A stretch of 64,000 nucleotides of DNA. It comes from Desulfurococcales archaeon. GTDB lineage: Archaea > Thermoproteota > Thermoprotei_A > Sulfolobales > Acidilobaceae. Shown piece after piece: positions 16,801-25,031 of the stretch. Position 1 is the first letter of the stretch, and every line of letters starts with the position of its first letter. Made by a program: the position numbers and the translations under genes. Under the pieces are notes generated by a model that was not told the DNA's origin, did not search any database, and saw only the letters and a program-made list of their open reading frames with translations. The stretch is taken from NCBI GenBank assembly GCA_015521115.1, contig WAOT01000058.1, positions 1 through 64,000 of the forward strand. The letters are read 5' to 3'.

Positions 16801-17955
16801 ACCCTAAGCCTAGAGGCCCCGAGGGCGATAGCCATACCGCTTCCACAGCAACAAGAGACTGGCGAACAACAGCCCGGCACAGGGGAAAATGCCAGCCCGG
16901 CCAGGAGAGGAGCGGTTGGCTCCGAGACCGGTGTGGGCCTCCCTCTAACCCAGCTCATACCCTTAGCGGCTCTAGGAGGTTTAGCCTTAGCCATGATAGT
17001 TGCGGTGAGGAGAAAGAAGGCTGTGGGGACGAAGGGAGAGGAGCCCTCGAAAGCCCGGACACCGCTAGAACTTGGTTTAGAGCCTAAGCCGGAGGAGAGG
17101 CCGAAGCCGCACCCTGAGGTGCGAGGACAAGGTGAGGCGGCCCCCAACATTAGTGGATACAGGATTATAAAGCGGATCGGGGCTGGAGGCCACAGTAGGG
17201 TGTACTTGGCGGTAAAGGAGGATACTGGGGAGAAGGTGGCCCTGAAAATACCGTCAGTTGAGCCTGGAGCCACCCTGAGTAGGAGGCTGCTTAAGGAGTT
17301 TAAAGGGGAGGCTGAGACCTGGAGCCGGCTGGTTCATCCTAATATTGTTAGAGTTCTGGACTACGGGGTTAAGCCGTTCCCCTATATCGCTATGGAGTAT
17401 ATGGAGGGAGGGAGCCTCAGGGAGCTTCTGGCTAGGAGGGGGAGGCTGAGCCTCCAAGAGGCCTTGAAGGTGGCTAAGGACGTGGGGGAGGCGTTGAGCT
17501 ACGCCCACCACATGGGAGTCGTGCACCGCGACATTAAACCGGAGAACATACTGTTCGACGGGGAGGGCAACGCTAAGCTCACGGACTTCGGCCTCGCAAA
17601 AGTACTAATCAAAGCCACAGTGAGCGGCCCAGGCTTCAAAGGCACCCCATTATACGCTGCTCCGGAGCAGGTGGATCACTCCAAATTTGGGGAGCCGGAC
17701 TGGAGGACTGACATATGGCAGTACGGAGCCCTACTCTACGAGATGCTCACCGGGCGGCCGCCATTCCAGGCCGATAACCTGGCGGGGATACTCTATAAGA
17801 TTATCACTGAGGAGCCCCCGCCTCCTAGCAGGCTCAACCCTGAGGTTCCAGGGTGGCTGGATGATATAGTTATGCGGTGCCTGAGGAAGAGGAAGGAGGA
17901 GAGGTGGAGGAGCATAGACGTTATATTGGAGAAGCTGTCTGAGCACTCCCCCTAG
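13849..17955 (+). CDS. Membrane receptor kinase: WD40 propeller, PEGA-like repeats, TM helix, Ser/Thr kinase
   Basis: 1368 residues. Residues about 8-33 are a signal anchor. Residues about 45-395 hold eight tandem WD40/PQQ-like blades with the recurring signature S-D-x-L-G-G followed by W-S-P-D-G-S-K. Residues about 430-1010 hold some six PEGA-like repeats, each ending in a variant of PGYDELLGRL and containing LWAAPGSY. A second membrane helix lies at about 1032-1052. The C-terminus (about 1104-1368) is a complete Hanks-type kinase: glycine loop IGAGGHSRVY, VALK lysine (about 1130), HRDIKPEN (about 1225), DFG, APEQ and DIW. Propeller and repeats should face outside and the kinase inside, so it is probably a sensor of a surface ligand or envelope state. 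Sequons are frequent in the repeat region. Confidence 0.88.
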   Translation: MDRFVPSKLIYIKNIMLQLVILIILISIILNIMTHSIYVRQPPQTLVIAWLSPDLGGEVLSVAWSPDGSKVAAGTWESHKVFVIDANNGMVIWESSDLGGGVQDRKGLAWSPDGSKVAVGTMSDRLIILNASNGQELWRSDSLGGDVECVSWSPDGGRVAIGTGYPSGKRVIVFDGDNGEILWQSDNLGGYVYSVVWSPDGSKIATGTTSNKVYVFNATSGALKWVSDDLGGIIDVESLAWSPNGSMLAAGTGNGKVVVFDAEYGIVVWENDIFGAIIRSIAWTPDGSKIVAGGDANKIVLLDAYTGRIIWLSEDLGGDIYSISLSSDGSLVVAGTRNNRVYVLDMSGGNILWASDDLGDRVWSVSWNPMNNQIAVGTGSNKVYEFGGAAGTGVFRIPSLSAIQLSPNINITLTFHDPRDNSTLLVTLNNSIQYVYASPGMHNITITIIPTIGSSHSTTLTIGVVSLQLINLTDSIKQVVRNISSQLASLNIKASSQAGANITITWSNGSWSISLNQGENISLLATPGRYNVTVELVEPQDYIGSLSGLVGTFSLDLDPGENRTFELPGYNELLGRLIIQTADTPANLSVQWINGSTSLYLEASEEMVLWAAPGSYTVEVVLPRPSNYVGPESGLRGEYQVSVEPGRVEILTLPCYRDLLGSLTLQANDVVGANVTLSWSGGSWRATLSPGNNMTLWAAPGSYSFTISLPKPPSYLGPETALRWALNVSVKAGGNETVVLPGYDDLLARLTLKAGGAGVSLTLSWPGRWSGEVSLSPGEARSFYAAPGDVAVRARLQRPRHYVGGLGALEWSGSISLSPGGQETVSIPGYDEVLGRLDFNLGGVKGVLVISWEGGREEVRVDNGSLTVWAAPGEYNVTPVPLNLPGNVVGGMEAYFRGGALSRSISLEAGGSYELTFTEEDFLSRLATLVIRQPVDGWVVVEWPGGSRGFNVSGGEPLTVYAPPGQYTVKAYDSNGNLLNTTIVTLSLEAPRAIAIPLPQQQETGEQQPGTGENASPARRGAVGSETGVGLPLTQLIPLAALGGLALAMIVAVRRKKAVGTKGEEPSKARTPLELGLEPKPEERPKPHPEVRGQGEAAPNISGYRIIKRIGAGGHSRVYLAVKEDTGEKVALKIPSVEPGATLSRRLLKEFKGEAETWSRLVHPNIVRVLDYGVKPFPYIAMEYMEGGSLRELLARRGRLSLQEALKVAKDVGEALSYAHHMGVVHRDIKPENILFDGEGNAKLTDFGLAKVLIKATVSGPGFKGTPLYAAPEQVDHSKFGEPDWRTDIWQYGALLYEMLTGRPPFQADNLAGILYKIITEEPPPPSRLNPEVPGWLDDIVMRCLRKRKEERWRSIDVILEKLSEHSP

Positions 17956-18012
17956 ACCGGCCTTCGCCGTTTCCCTTTTCCCCCTTTGTCGCCGTTCTTA
18001 GGTGGTGGCCGT

Positions 18013-18046
18013 GCGTTTCCCCGGGTGTTAACCGGGGGGTTAACGC
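18013..18046 (+). terminator. Strong hairpin after the receptor kinase gene
   Basis: GCGTT (18013-18017) pairs with AACGC (18042-18046) and CCCCGG (18019-18024) pairs with CCGGGG (18032-18037), enclosing GTGTTAA. An alternative fold uses GTTAACC/GGTTAAC (18027-18044). It begins 58 bases after the kinase stop and is followed by a T-containing stretch. Archaeal termination relies more on T-runs than on hairpins, so a terminator role is tentative; the pyrimidine-rich run just after the stop (17970-17990) could contribute. Confidence 0.35.
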
Positions 18047-18309
18047 TTTACTGTTTGGGCCCCCTGGGAAAGGTCGGAGTCAAGGCCGTTCTCCTTATCA
18101 ATTATATTAATAAGATTATGTAGAGAGCGATCCAACGCTCCCACAAAACATAATAACGAGGATCTTCCAGCCCCGGCTCCCCCTCATCTACTCGGTGAAC
18201 CCCCGAGCTACGTTTCCACGGTATCAGGTCGTATAGGTGTTTCCTGCCTGCCGCGGTAGCGATTCTTTTTAGCGGTGGAGTTAATGCTTTAATCTCAGGG
18301 GTTCTAGGG
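18047..18309. other. Gene-free spacer before the PaREP1 gene
   Basis: With the hairpin and the short stretch after the kinase stop at 17955, this makes about 350 bases without a gene. It contains an AT-rich stretch at about 18096-18118 (TATCAATTATATTAATAAG) that could be a promoter on either strand. No ORF, tRNA or repeat is convincing. Confidence 0.4.
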
Positions 18310-18801
18310 TTGTCGGAGACTCTACTTATCCGGGGCCGCCTGGCGAGGCGGGTTAGGGAGGAGGCTGAGAAATCTGGTGTTAGCGTTGAGGAGTACCTCG
18401 TGGAGCTACTGAGCCAAGGCCTCGACCCCCAGGATAAAGCCCTGGAGTACGTTGAGGCCGCCGAGGATCTCCTGGAGGAGGCCCGGAAGGAACTGGGGAA
18501 GGGTAATGTCCGGCAAGCGGCGGAGAAGCTCTGGGGTGCAGCAGCCCTAGCAATCAAAGCCTACGCCTACCTGAGGGAGGGCAAGAGATTATCTAGCCAT
18601 GGGGAGCTGTGGGAGTACAAGAGGAGGCTTGAAGAAGAGCTAGGCGAATGGGTTCATGATTCGTGGATGAGTGCTACTGGAATGCATGTTTGTTTCTATG
18701 AGGGCTGGTGTGCTGAGAAGGATGTCTTAACAGCCAAGAAGAGAATTGAGAAACTCGTAAAGGAGATATCATCTCTAGTGAGAAAGAAGAAGCCAGACTA
18801 A
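18310..18801 (+). CDS. PaREP1 family protein
   Basis: 163 residues, almost wholly helical. The N-terminus (LARRVREEAEKSGVSVEEYLVELLSQG) resembles a ribbon-helix-helix or antitoxin-like segment. The middle contains AAEKLWGAAALAIKAYA, the hallmark of the PaREP1 family first noted as multicopy genes in Pyrobaculum, and related in appearance to HEPN-type helical bundles. Function is not established. TTG start at 18310. A short inverted repeat (CGCCC/GGGCG, 18813-18830) follows the stop. Confidence 0.72.
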   Translation: MSETLLIRGRLARRVREEAEKSGVSVEEYLVELLSQGLDPQDKALEYVEAAEDLLEEARKELGKGNVRQAAEKLWGAAALAIKAYAYLREGKRLSSHGELWEYKRRLEEELGEWVHDSWMSATGMHVCFYEGWCAEKDVLTAKKRIEKLVKEISSLVRKKKPD

Positions 18802-19018
18802 TCCCGTCTAACCGCCCAACATATCGGGCGTTGGAGAACTATGTAGTTAAATTTGGGCTAGCAGCCGATTCTAAAGGCACCTCTTCACAAGTAGTGCCAA
18901 GTCTATCTCGACCCTTCCAAGATGCTTCACCACTACCTAATACTTTTCCTCGGAACTCTCTAACTCTGGAATACGGCGTCTCCAATGTCTTTTGGTGAAC
19001 TGAGGCTTAGCTTGTAGG

Positions 19019-19507
19019 CTATTTGTAGCTCTGGCGGGAAATCCTAGTCCTATATATATTGTTAACTATCACTATTATGCTATTGTTTAGGCTATATCTG
19101 TGTAATGTCGTGTGAGCGGTTTTAAGCTCTATACTTGGGACTACGAGATCACCTAGGATAAACCTTACACTATAACCGCTGGCGGGGTAATCGCGGTATG
19201 ATTTCGTTATTGCGTCATTACTCCTTATGTCACCCTGTAAAAGTTCGAACCCAGCTTCCCCCGCTTTCTCGCATAGTTCTTTGAAGAGCTTCAAGCTTAT
19301 CGGCTCTATTATGAAGTCGATATAGTCGCTTCTCCTAGCCCGCCCCCAGTAGGATTGCGACGTAACCGGCTACCACGACATTCCTTATCCATGACCCTTC
19401 GAGGATCCCTAAGGACTTGAGGGCTACAACGTCTTCGGGTGTGAGCCCAGGCTTCCTTAGTTCTAGGATCCGGCCTTGGGGATTATAGATTATGTATTCC
19501 GTATATT
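19019..19507 (-). pseudogene. Frameshifted nucleotidyltransferase-fold gene
   Basis: Two minus-strand reading frames join into one nucleotidyltransferase-like protein. The upstream frame (about 19507 to 19335) reads ...LTPEDVVALKSLGI...VVVAGYVAILLG, then hits TAG. The downstream frame continues ARRSDYIDFIIEPISLKLF... to the stop at 19019, ending in ELKTAHTTLHRYSLNNSI. The joint lies at a run of five G on the coding strand (near 19345-19349); deleting one G restores LLGRARRSDYIDF, a typical GG...D-x-D active-site region. The upstream frame also lacks a normal start codon after TAA. An AT-rich promoter-like stretch lies at 19500-19515. Either a decayed gene or a homopolymer sequencing error. 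Confidence 0.6.
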
Positions 19508-19609
19508 AATATTATAAGTGTTAGTGCTTTCTCGTTTTGCGACCATGCTCTTTGGGCATTGTCTTGCCTCCCGGTCTCATCTTGTTCGTGTATAGGGAAT
19601 GGGGAGGCT

Positions 19610-20395
19610 CTATTCTGTTACGGTAGTTCTCCTAAGGGTTATTATGTAGCCCGTGTGTCCTATCATCCGTGGGCTGGGTCTTAGGGCTTCGGGGTTTGGC
19701 TCCCACTCCCTTTTGATAATCTCCTCTATTGACTCAATGAGCCACCCGCTGGGGAGGTTTTGGAGGAGTTTTATTATCTGGTTTGCTGTTGGTACGAATA
19801 CTATTGCTGGTCTCCCCGGTTTGAGGTGTGGGTGGAGGTTTCCGAGCACAGTCCAGGGGTCTGGGAGGTCTAGTATTATGGCGTCTAGTGGTGGGAGGTC
19901 TCTGGCTCCCCCCACGTCTCCTATCCTCAGCTCTAGACAGTTGCTGTGGCCTGTTAGCTCTATGTTCCTCCTCGCTGCTTGGGCGTGCTCCTTTCTAGTC
20001 TCATAGGCTATGAGCCTGCCGTCAGGGCATAGTATTGCTAGGAGTACTGCGGAGAGGAACCCGCTCCCGATCCCCGCCTCCAGCACTGTGTAGCCGTGTT
20101 TGATTCCGGCCCTTAGGGCTATGTAGCCGCTGTCTTTGGGGTATATGACTTGGGTCTTCCTCCTGGCGTGGTGTTGGAGCACTTCGATCCATGTGGGTTT
20201 TACCAGGTAGACTTGGCCCCTGACAGTGTCTATTCTTGTGCCATAGGTTGAGCCGACTATTTGCCTGCCTGCTACTGGCCCGGCTATTGTGCTGTACATG
20301 CCCGCCTTCCATGCCCTTATGTGGTATTCCCTTCTCCTCTCCCCCACTATGGCTATGAGCTTTACTGGGTCTCCTTCTTCTATTCTCTCCTCCAC
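19610..20395 (-). CDS. trmI: tRNA (adenine-N1)-methyltransferase TrmI
   Basis: 261 residues. Archaeal TrmI makes m1A at positions 57/58 of tRNA, stabilising the T-loop at high temperature. A small N-terminal beta domain (residues 1-70) precedes QVIYPKDSGYIALRAGI, the SAM motif VLEAGIGSGFLSAVL (about 109-123), YETRKEHAQAARRNIE and the catalytic-site strand AIILDLPDPW (about 170-179). The protein closes with a beta strand typical of the family. ATG start at 20395. The coding strand is nearly free of T-ending codons over its first 120 codons, as in panB, although it runs on the opposite strand. Confidence 0.9.
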   Translation of the reverse strand: MEERIEEGDPVKLIAIVGERRREYHIRAWKAGMYSTIAGPVAGRQIVGSTYGTRIDTVRGQVYLVKPTWIEVLQHHARRKTQVIYPKDSGYIALRAGIKHGYTVLEAGIGSGFLSAVLLAILCPDGRLIAYETRKEHAQAARRNIELTGHSNCLELRIGDVGGARDLPPLDAIILDLPDPWTVLGNLHPHLKPGRPAIVFVPTANQIIKLLQNLPSGWLIESIEEIIKREWEPNPEALRPSPRMIGHTGYIITLRRTTVTE

Positions 20396-20530
20396 CTCGT
20401 TGTCCCCTGTGGTTGGGTGTGGAGGGGTACAATATTTTCCCCCGGGCCGCCTTCACCATTGGAGGTGTTTGGGGGGCGTAGGACTGTCAGGTGCTCCGAG
20501 GGGCCGCCGCATGCTGTTGGAGGGTGGTAG

Positions 20531-23128
20531 GTGTTGAGGTCGAGGGAGGAGATCGAGCAGGAGGCCTTGGAGGTCATAAGGAAGCTTGAGAAGGTCGCCG
20601 GCAACCCGGCGCTCAGGGCTATTAAGAGGATTGGCCGTGCCCTGAAAACAAGCATACCCGCCCGGTACAGGGTAATGTTCGTGGTCAGTGGCGGCGACCC
20701 GAGGAGGGTCGGTGCTATCACTGCGAGGGCGCTGCTCTACTATGAGAAGAGGTATAGGAAGATAGCGGAGAGGCGGCCCCTCAACCTCCTCTACATGTTC
20801 CACGACGAGTTCGACGATGCTAGGCTCAGGAAGGAGATAGTTAAGAGGGCGGTAAAGGAGAAGGCCGGCCTACTCCAGCAGACGACCGCTAGGTACGAGG
20901 AGAGCGAGAAGTACCTGGGGACAACGTTCCAGGCACTTGTCCTAGACCTGACAAACGACCTCAAGCCTAACGACGTGGGCCGGCTTGTTGGGGTTGTTGA
21001 GGGAGGGGGCCTCATAATACTCCAGACCCCACCGTGGGAGGAGTGGGACACTTGGATGACCATCTTCAAGCAGAACCTACTCGTCCCGGGCTTCGACGAG
21101 CCAAGGCACGTGTTCATAAGGTGGTTCAAGAGGAAGCTCCTAGAGCATAAGACCAACATATTCATCTTCGACTCCGACAAGAACCAGCTCCTCAGCGGCG
21201 AGCCCCTTAAGACGGCCCCGGGTAAGAAGGCGAGGAAGATAAAGATCCCCGAGAAGAGGCTTTTCCCCGAGGAGGTCTACCGCCTAGCCCTAACAAACGA
21301 CCAGGTACGCGTGATAAAGGAGATGGAGTGGTTCTACGAGAGGCCGCCTAAGGGTAAGAAGAAGGTCATGGTCGTCACCGCTGATAGGGGGAGGGGTAAG
21401 AGCTGTGCTGTGGGGATCGGGCTCATAGGCCTAGCCAAGACTCTGGGGAAGGTCAAAAACAGGGTCAGGATCCTAGTGACAGCGCCGAGCCTAAGCAACG
21501 TGCAGAGCCTAATGGAGCTCGCCTACAAGGCGGCCGAGGCCGCCGGCCTGAAGCCTAGGGCTATCAAGAGGGGGTCGCGCATACTCGAGATCCAGGGGGA
21601 GAAGTTCAGCCTCGAGTACTGGGAGCCTGTTCAGATACCTAAGTTGAGCGGCGATATAGTGGCGGTAGACGAGGCCAGCGGGATACACGTCCCACTCCTC
21701 CATAAGATCTGGAAGGCCCATAGGAGGATCGTATTCGCTGCAACAATACACGGCTACGAGGGCGCCGGTAGGGGGTTTAACATAAGGTTCCTCCAGGCAG
21801 TTAAGGCTGACCCGAACACAAGCCTTCGCCATGTTACCATGGACGAGCCCATAAGATACTCTAAGGGTGACCCCGTAGAGGAGTGGCTGTTCGACGCCCT
21901 CCTCCTAGACGCTGAGCCCGCCCAGCTCGACGACGAGGACTACGAGGACATAAGGAGGGGGAGGGTCGAATACCTAGTACTCGACCCAGAATGGCTCTTC
22001 AGCCCCGAGGGGGAGGAGACGCTTAGACAGCTGTTCGGGATATACGTCCTAGCCCACTATAGGAACGAGCCAGACGACCTCGGCATGCTCGCAGACGCCC
22101 CACACCACAAGATAAGGGCCCTCAGAACACTCACGAAGGGCAAGATAGTCAGCGCTGCACAGATCGCAGAGGAGGGGGGTCTGGGGGACGAGCTCATCGA
22201 CAGGCTCCTCCGGGGAGAGAAGATAGCGGGCAACATAATCCCCGACAGGCTCCTAAAGCACCTGAGGATAATAGAGTATGGCTACATGAGGGGGTGGAGG
22301 GTCGTAAGAATAGCGACACACCCAGAGGCCCAGAGCAGGGGGCTCGGGAGCAGGCTCCTACAGGAGCTATACAAGGAGGTTCAGGAGAGGGGCCTGGACT
22401 GGCTCGGGAGCGGTTTCGGGGTTAACGAGAAGCTACTCCGCTTCTGGAGGAGGAACGGGTTCGTGGTACTCCACATAAGCCCTGACCGGAACCCGGTGAG
22501 CGGGGAATACACGATACTCGTACTGAAGCCTAATAGCGAGACCGCCGAGAAGGCGGTAAAGGTTAGCAGTGTGGAGTTTAAGTGGAAGCTCCTCAACAGC
22601 CTCTACGACACCTACAGGGATCTCGAGACGGACATAGCAATGCAAATGCTAGACCAGCCCCCTCCCGGGATCGACTCTGACTACAAGCCCAGATCCACCC
22701 CCATACTCAGGGATAGGGCATGGATCTATAACTGGGGGCCAATGACGTATGAGAGCGCTAACGACCTCATAGTTGAGATGGCCAGAACTTATTGGATGCA
22801 CCCTCCCGAGAAGAGGCCCAGCCTCACACGAATAGAGAGGCACATCCTAGTCGCGAAAGTCCTCCAGGGCAAGAGCTGGACTGAGGTGGCCCAGGAGCTA
22901 GGGGTGAGGGAGTACAAGGTCATGACAACGTTGAAGGAGACTGTGAAGAAGCTCACCCAACACTACCTGGGAGTAGAGGAGAAGGGCAGAGTAGGCGTGA
23001 GACTGGCGGAGCTCCTAGGCGAGGAGGCTCAGCACACATTTAAGCCGGGCGGAGGCGCAACCGTTGAGGAGGGTGAAGATGGTGCCGGGAGAGAGCCCTC
23101 TGGACAGGCTGACAAAGGCAGTCCTTAA
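20531..23128 (+). CDS. tmcA: tRNA(Met) cytidine acetyltransferase TmcA
   Basis: 865 residues. Acetylates cytidines of tRNA (and rRNA in thermophilic archaea) to N4-acetylcytidine using acetyl-CoA and ATP. Domains in order: N-terminal DUF1726-type region (1-190), RecD-like helicase/ATPase with Walker A DRGRGKSC (about 287-294) and a Walker B-like DIVAVDEASGI (about 375), GNAT acetyltransferase with RIATHPEAQSRGLGSRLL (about 594-611), and a C-terminal tRNA-binding tail. GTG start at 20531 with GGGTGG upstream. The last 50 bases overlap the next gene, so the two are translationally linked. Confidence 0.93.
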   Translation: MLRSREEIEQEALEVIRKLEKVAGNPALRAIKRIGRALKTSIPARYRVMFVVSGGDPRRVGAITARALLYYEKRYRKIAERRPLNLLYMFHDEFDDARLRKEIVKRAVKEKAGLLQQTTARYEESEKYLGTTFQALVLDLTNDLKPNDVGRLVGVVEGGGLIILQTPPWEEWDTWMTIFKQNLLVPGFDEPRHVFIRWFKRKLLEHKTNIFIFDSDKNQLLSGEPLKTAPGKKARKIKIPEKRLFPEEVYRLALTNDQVRVIKEMEWFYERPPKGKKKVMVVTADRGRGKSCAVGIGLIGLAKTLGKVKNRVRILVTAPSLSNVQSLMELAYKAAEAAGLKPRAIKRGSRILEIQGEKFSLEYWEPVQIPKLSGDIVAVDEASGIHVPLLHKIWKAHRRIVFAATIHGYEGAGRGFNIRFLQAVKADPNTSLRHVTMDEPIRYSKGDPVEEWLFDALLLDAEPAQLDDEDYEDIRRGRVEYLVLDPEWLFSPEGEETLRQLFGIYVLAHYRNEPDDLGMLADAPHHKIRALRTLTKGKIVSAAQIAEEGGLGDELIDRLLRGEKIAGNIIPDRLLKHLRIIEYGYMRGWRVVRIATHPEAQSRGLGSRLLQELYKEVQERGLDWLGSGFGVNEKLLRFWRRNGFVVLHISPDRNPVSGEYTILVLKPNSETAEKAVKVSSVEFKWKLLNSLYDTYRDLETDIAMQMLDQPPPGIDSDYKPRSTPILRDRAWIYNWGPMTYESANDLIVEMARTYWMHPPEKRPSLTRIERHILVAKVLQGKSWTEVAQELGVREYKVMTTLKETVKKLTQHYLGVEEKGRVGVRLAELLGEEAQHTFKPGGGATVEEGEDGAGREPSGQADKGSP

Positions 23129-23423
23129 ACTGGACGATGACATGGTGAGACTCTCCGACGGGGCCAAGAGTAAGGCGGGGGAGCTCATTAGAAGAGCCGA
23201 CTCCCTAGCCCTAGAGCTGGAGAACGACGTCAAGATCCTCCTCAAAGAGCTCGTCGAAGACCTAGACCGTACAGTCAAGGAGAAGTCGGAGGAGCTTAAG
23301 AAGAGGTACGCGCTGGAGAAGGATGAGAGGCTTAGGGATGTAAGGGTGAACGCCGAGCTACACATGGAAGAGGCTGTCAAGACCATACTAGACGAGATAA
23401 CGAGGATCCTCTCAGAGGTGTAG
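23079..23423 (+). CDS. Coiled-coil protein, possible A-type ATP synthase subunit H-like
   Basis: About 114 residues, nearly all helical and highly charged (ENDVKILLKELVEDLDRTVKEKSEELKKRY), as in the peripheral-stalk subunits H or E of archaeal ATP synthases. ATG 23079 follows GAGGAGGGTG and is preferred over TTG 23064. It overlaps the tmcA end by 50 bases and stops 5 bases before the subunit C gene. The stalk-subunit call rests on composition and on that neighbour and is uncertain. Confidence 0.5.
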   Translation: MVPGESPLDRLTKAVLKLDDDMVRLSDGAKSKAGELIRRADSLALELENDVKILLKELVEDLDRTVKEKSEELKKRYALEKDERLRDVRVNAELHMEEAVKTILDEITRILSEV

Positions 23424-23428
23424 CCAGG

Positions 23429-24466
23429 GTGCCCGGCCCCGGAAGGTATGCTAAGACAGTCCCAAAACTCAGAACCCTGAAAGCGAGCCTCCTAACCCAC
23501 GAGCAACTCCGGGAGCTGAGCTTAAGCCCCTCCCTCGACGACGCCTCAGCCCTCCTAAGGGACACACCTTATAGTGAGGTATCTAGCGCCACTATGCCCA
23601 GCACAATCCAGACGATAGCCCTTAAGGCATATTTCGGCAGAGCCCAGAGGATCCTCAAAGTCCTCCCAGAAGGAGACCAGCAGCTTGTCCTCGCATTCCT
23701 AAGGGAGGACGAGATCAAGGATCTCCTGGCCATAATGAGGAGCATATACACGGGCACCCACCTACCGCTACTCCCCACGGCTTCAATCGAGGGGACTCTA
23801 ACGGGCAGGATCAGGAAGGATCCGGAGGCACTCGTTAGCATGCAGAGGCTCCTCGAGGCCCTGGACAGGAGCTGGTTCAAGTCCTATGCACGCCAGATCA
23901 ATAGGATAGCCCAGGAGATGAAGACTGCTGAAGTATTCACCTGGTACTCAGCCCCGGCCAGCCTGCAGGAGTACACTAACGCGATAGCAGCGCTGCCGAG
24001 GAGGAAGAGGAGGGAGGCCGAAGCCCTCCTCTGCCCAGTGCTCGAGTACAAGATAGCCTCGACAATGGTCAACGGGAAAGCCCTAAGGATACCCCTGAGG
24101 ATAATGGACAGGATCATGAGAGACCTAAACGTATGCGGGGCAACATGGGATGACCTCAGGCAGGTATACGAGAGGGAGCCGGGCCCGCAGGAGGTTCTAA
24201 GCTCTCTTAGAGAGTTACTACCACGCCTCAGGCTAGAGGCGAAGCAGGGTTTCGAGGTGGAGCTTGAGGCCGCGAGGAGAAGGGCGTGGAGGGAGGCGTA
24301 TAGGAGGGCGAATGCAGCCTACTCGGGCTACCCCTTCACGCCCACCCTCGTGTTGGCCGCCATGATACTTGCTAAGGCCGAGTATATGGACGTGACCACT
24401 ATCCTCACCGGTGTCCTGTTGAAGATGAAACCCGATGAGATACAGGAGCTCACGATTATAGTCTAG
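23429..24466 (+). CDS. atpC: A-type ATP synthase subunit C (AC39 family)
   Basis: 345 residues of the V/A-ATPase subunit C/d family, which couples the central stalk to the membrane rotor ring. Family features are the N-terminal YAKTVPKLRTLKASLLTHEQLREL, the DTPYSEV motif (about residue 46), and three similar helical bundles with FLREDEIKDLLAIMRSIYTG (about 90-109) and a corresponding C-terminal segment ending in KMKPDEIQELTIIV. GTG start with GAGGTG 8 bases upstream, inside the end of the preceding gene. Other ATP synthase genes are not in the window, so the operon is split or they lie elsewhere. Confidence 0.78.
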   Translation: MPGPGRYAKTVPKLRTLKASLLTHEQLRELSLSPSLDDASALLRDTPYSEVSSATMPSTIQTIALKAYFGRAQRILKVLPEGDQQLVLAFLREDEIKDLLAIMRSIYTGTHLPLLPTASIEGTLTGRIRKDPEALVSMQRLLEALDRSWFKSYARQINRIAQEMKTAEVFTWYSAPASLQEYTNAIAALPRRKRREAEALLCPVLEYKIASTMVNGKALRIPLRIMDRIMRDLNVCGATWDDLRQVYEREPGPQEVLSSLRELLPRLRLEAKQGFEVELEAARRRAWREAYRRANAAYSGYPFTPTLVLAAMILAKAEYMDVTTILTGVLLKMKPDEIQELTIIV

Positions 24467-24523
24467 CACTCCAATGCAATATAACCTCTACATCCTAAAA
24501 ACAAGCCGGGGTGCACTACGAGT

Positions 24524-25030
24524 ATGAGGAGGCAAGAGAGAAAAGGAGAGGAAATACCACTCCTCGAGCCAATGATGGAGCCAGTCTACCTCATGAGCAT
24601 AAGGCCCCAGTACGCTAGGGCGATCTTCGCGGGCGTTAAACGGTACGAACTGAGAAAGCTATCAGGCACTAAACCCATAGAGGAGGGCGCAATCATAGTA
24701 GTATACAGTAGTGGAAAGGTGAGGAGTATAGTCGGCGAGTTCAGGGTCGGTAGGGTTATAGTAGCGACACCGGAAAGGGTCTGGGCCACGGTTAGGAAGC
24801 CCGGAACAGGGATCGGGGACGACGCATGGGCATATCTAAGAGGTGGAAAAAGGGCTATGGCCCTAGAGGTCGTTAACCCCTTACTCTACCCCAGGCCTGT
24901 GACTCTCGATGAGATTAGGAGGATAATACCTGGGTGGATGCCCCCGTTCAGCTATAGGAGGCTCCTACCGGGGGACAGGATATACGAGCTTATAGTCAGA
25001 AAGTTGAGGGCAAGCCTTTACGGGGAGTAG
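24524..25030 (+). CDS. ASCH-domain (PUA-like) protein
   Basis: 168 residues. The ASCH fold is indicated by YLMSIRPQYARAIFAGVKRYELRK (from about residue 22), followed by beta strands GAIIVVYSSGKVRSIVGEFRVG. Such domains bind RNA or modified nucleotides and are proposed to act in translation or regulation. ATG start at 24524; ATG codons at 24572 and 24575 could also begin the conserved part. It ends 1 base before the convergent RHH gene stop. Domain call is good, role unknown. Confidence 0.7.
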   Translation: MRRQERKGEEIPLLEPMMEPVYLMSIRPQYARAIFAGVKRYELRKLSGTKPIEEGAIIVVYSSGKVRSIVGEFRVGRVIVATPERVWATVRKPGTGIGDDAWAYLRGGKRAMALEVVNPLLYPRPVTLDEIRRIIPGWMPPFSYRRLLPGDRIYELIVRKLRASLYGE

Positions 25031-25031
25031 C

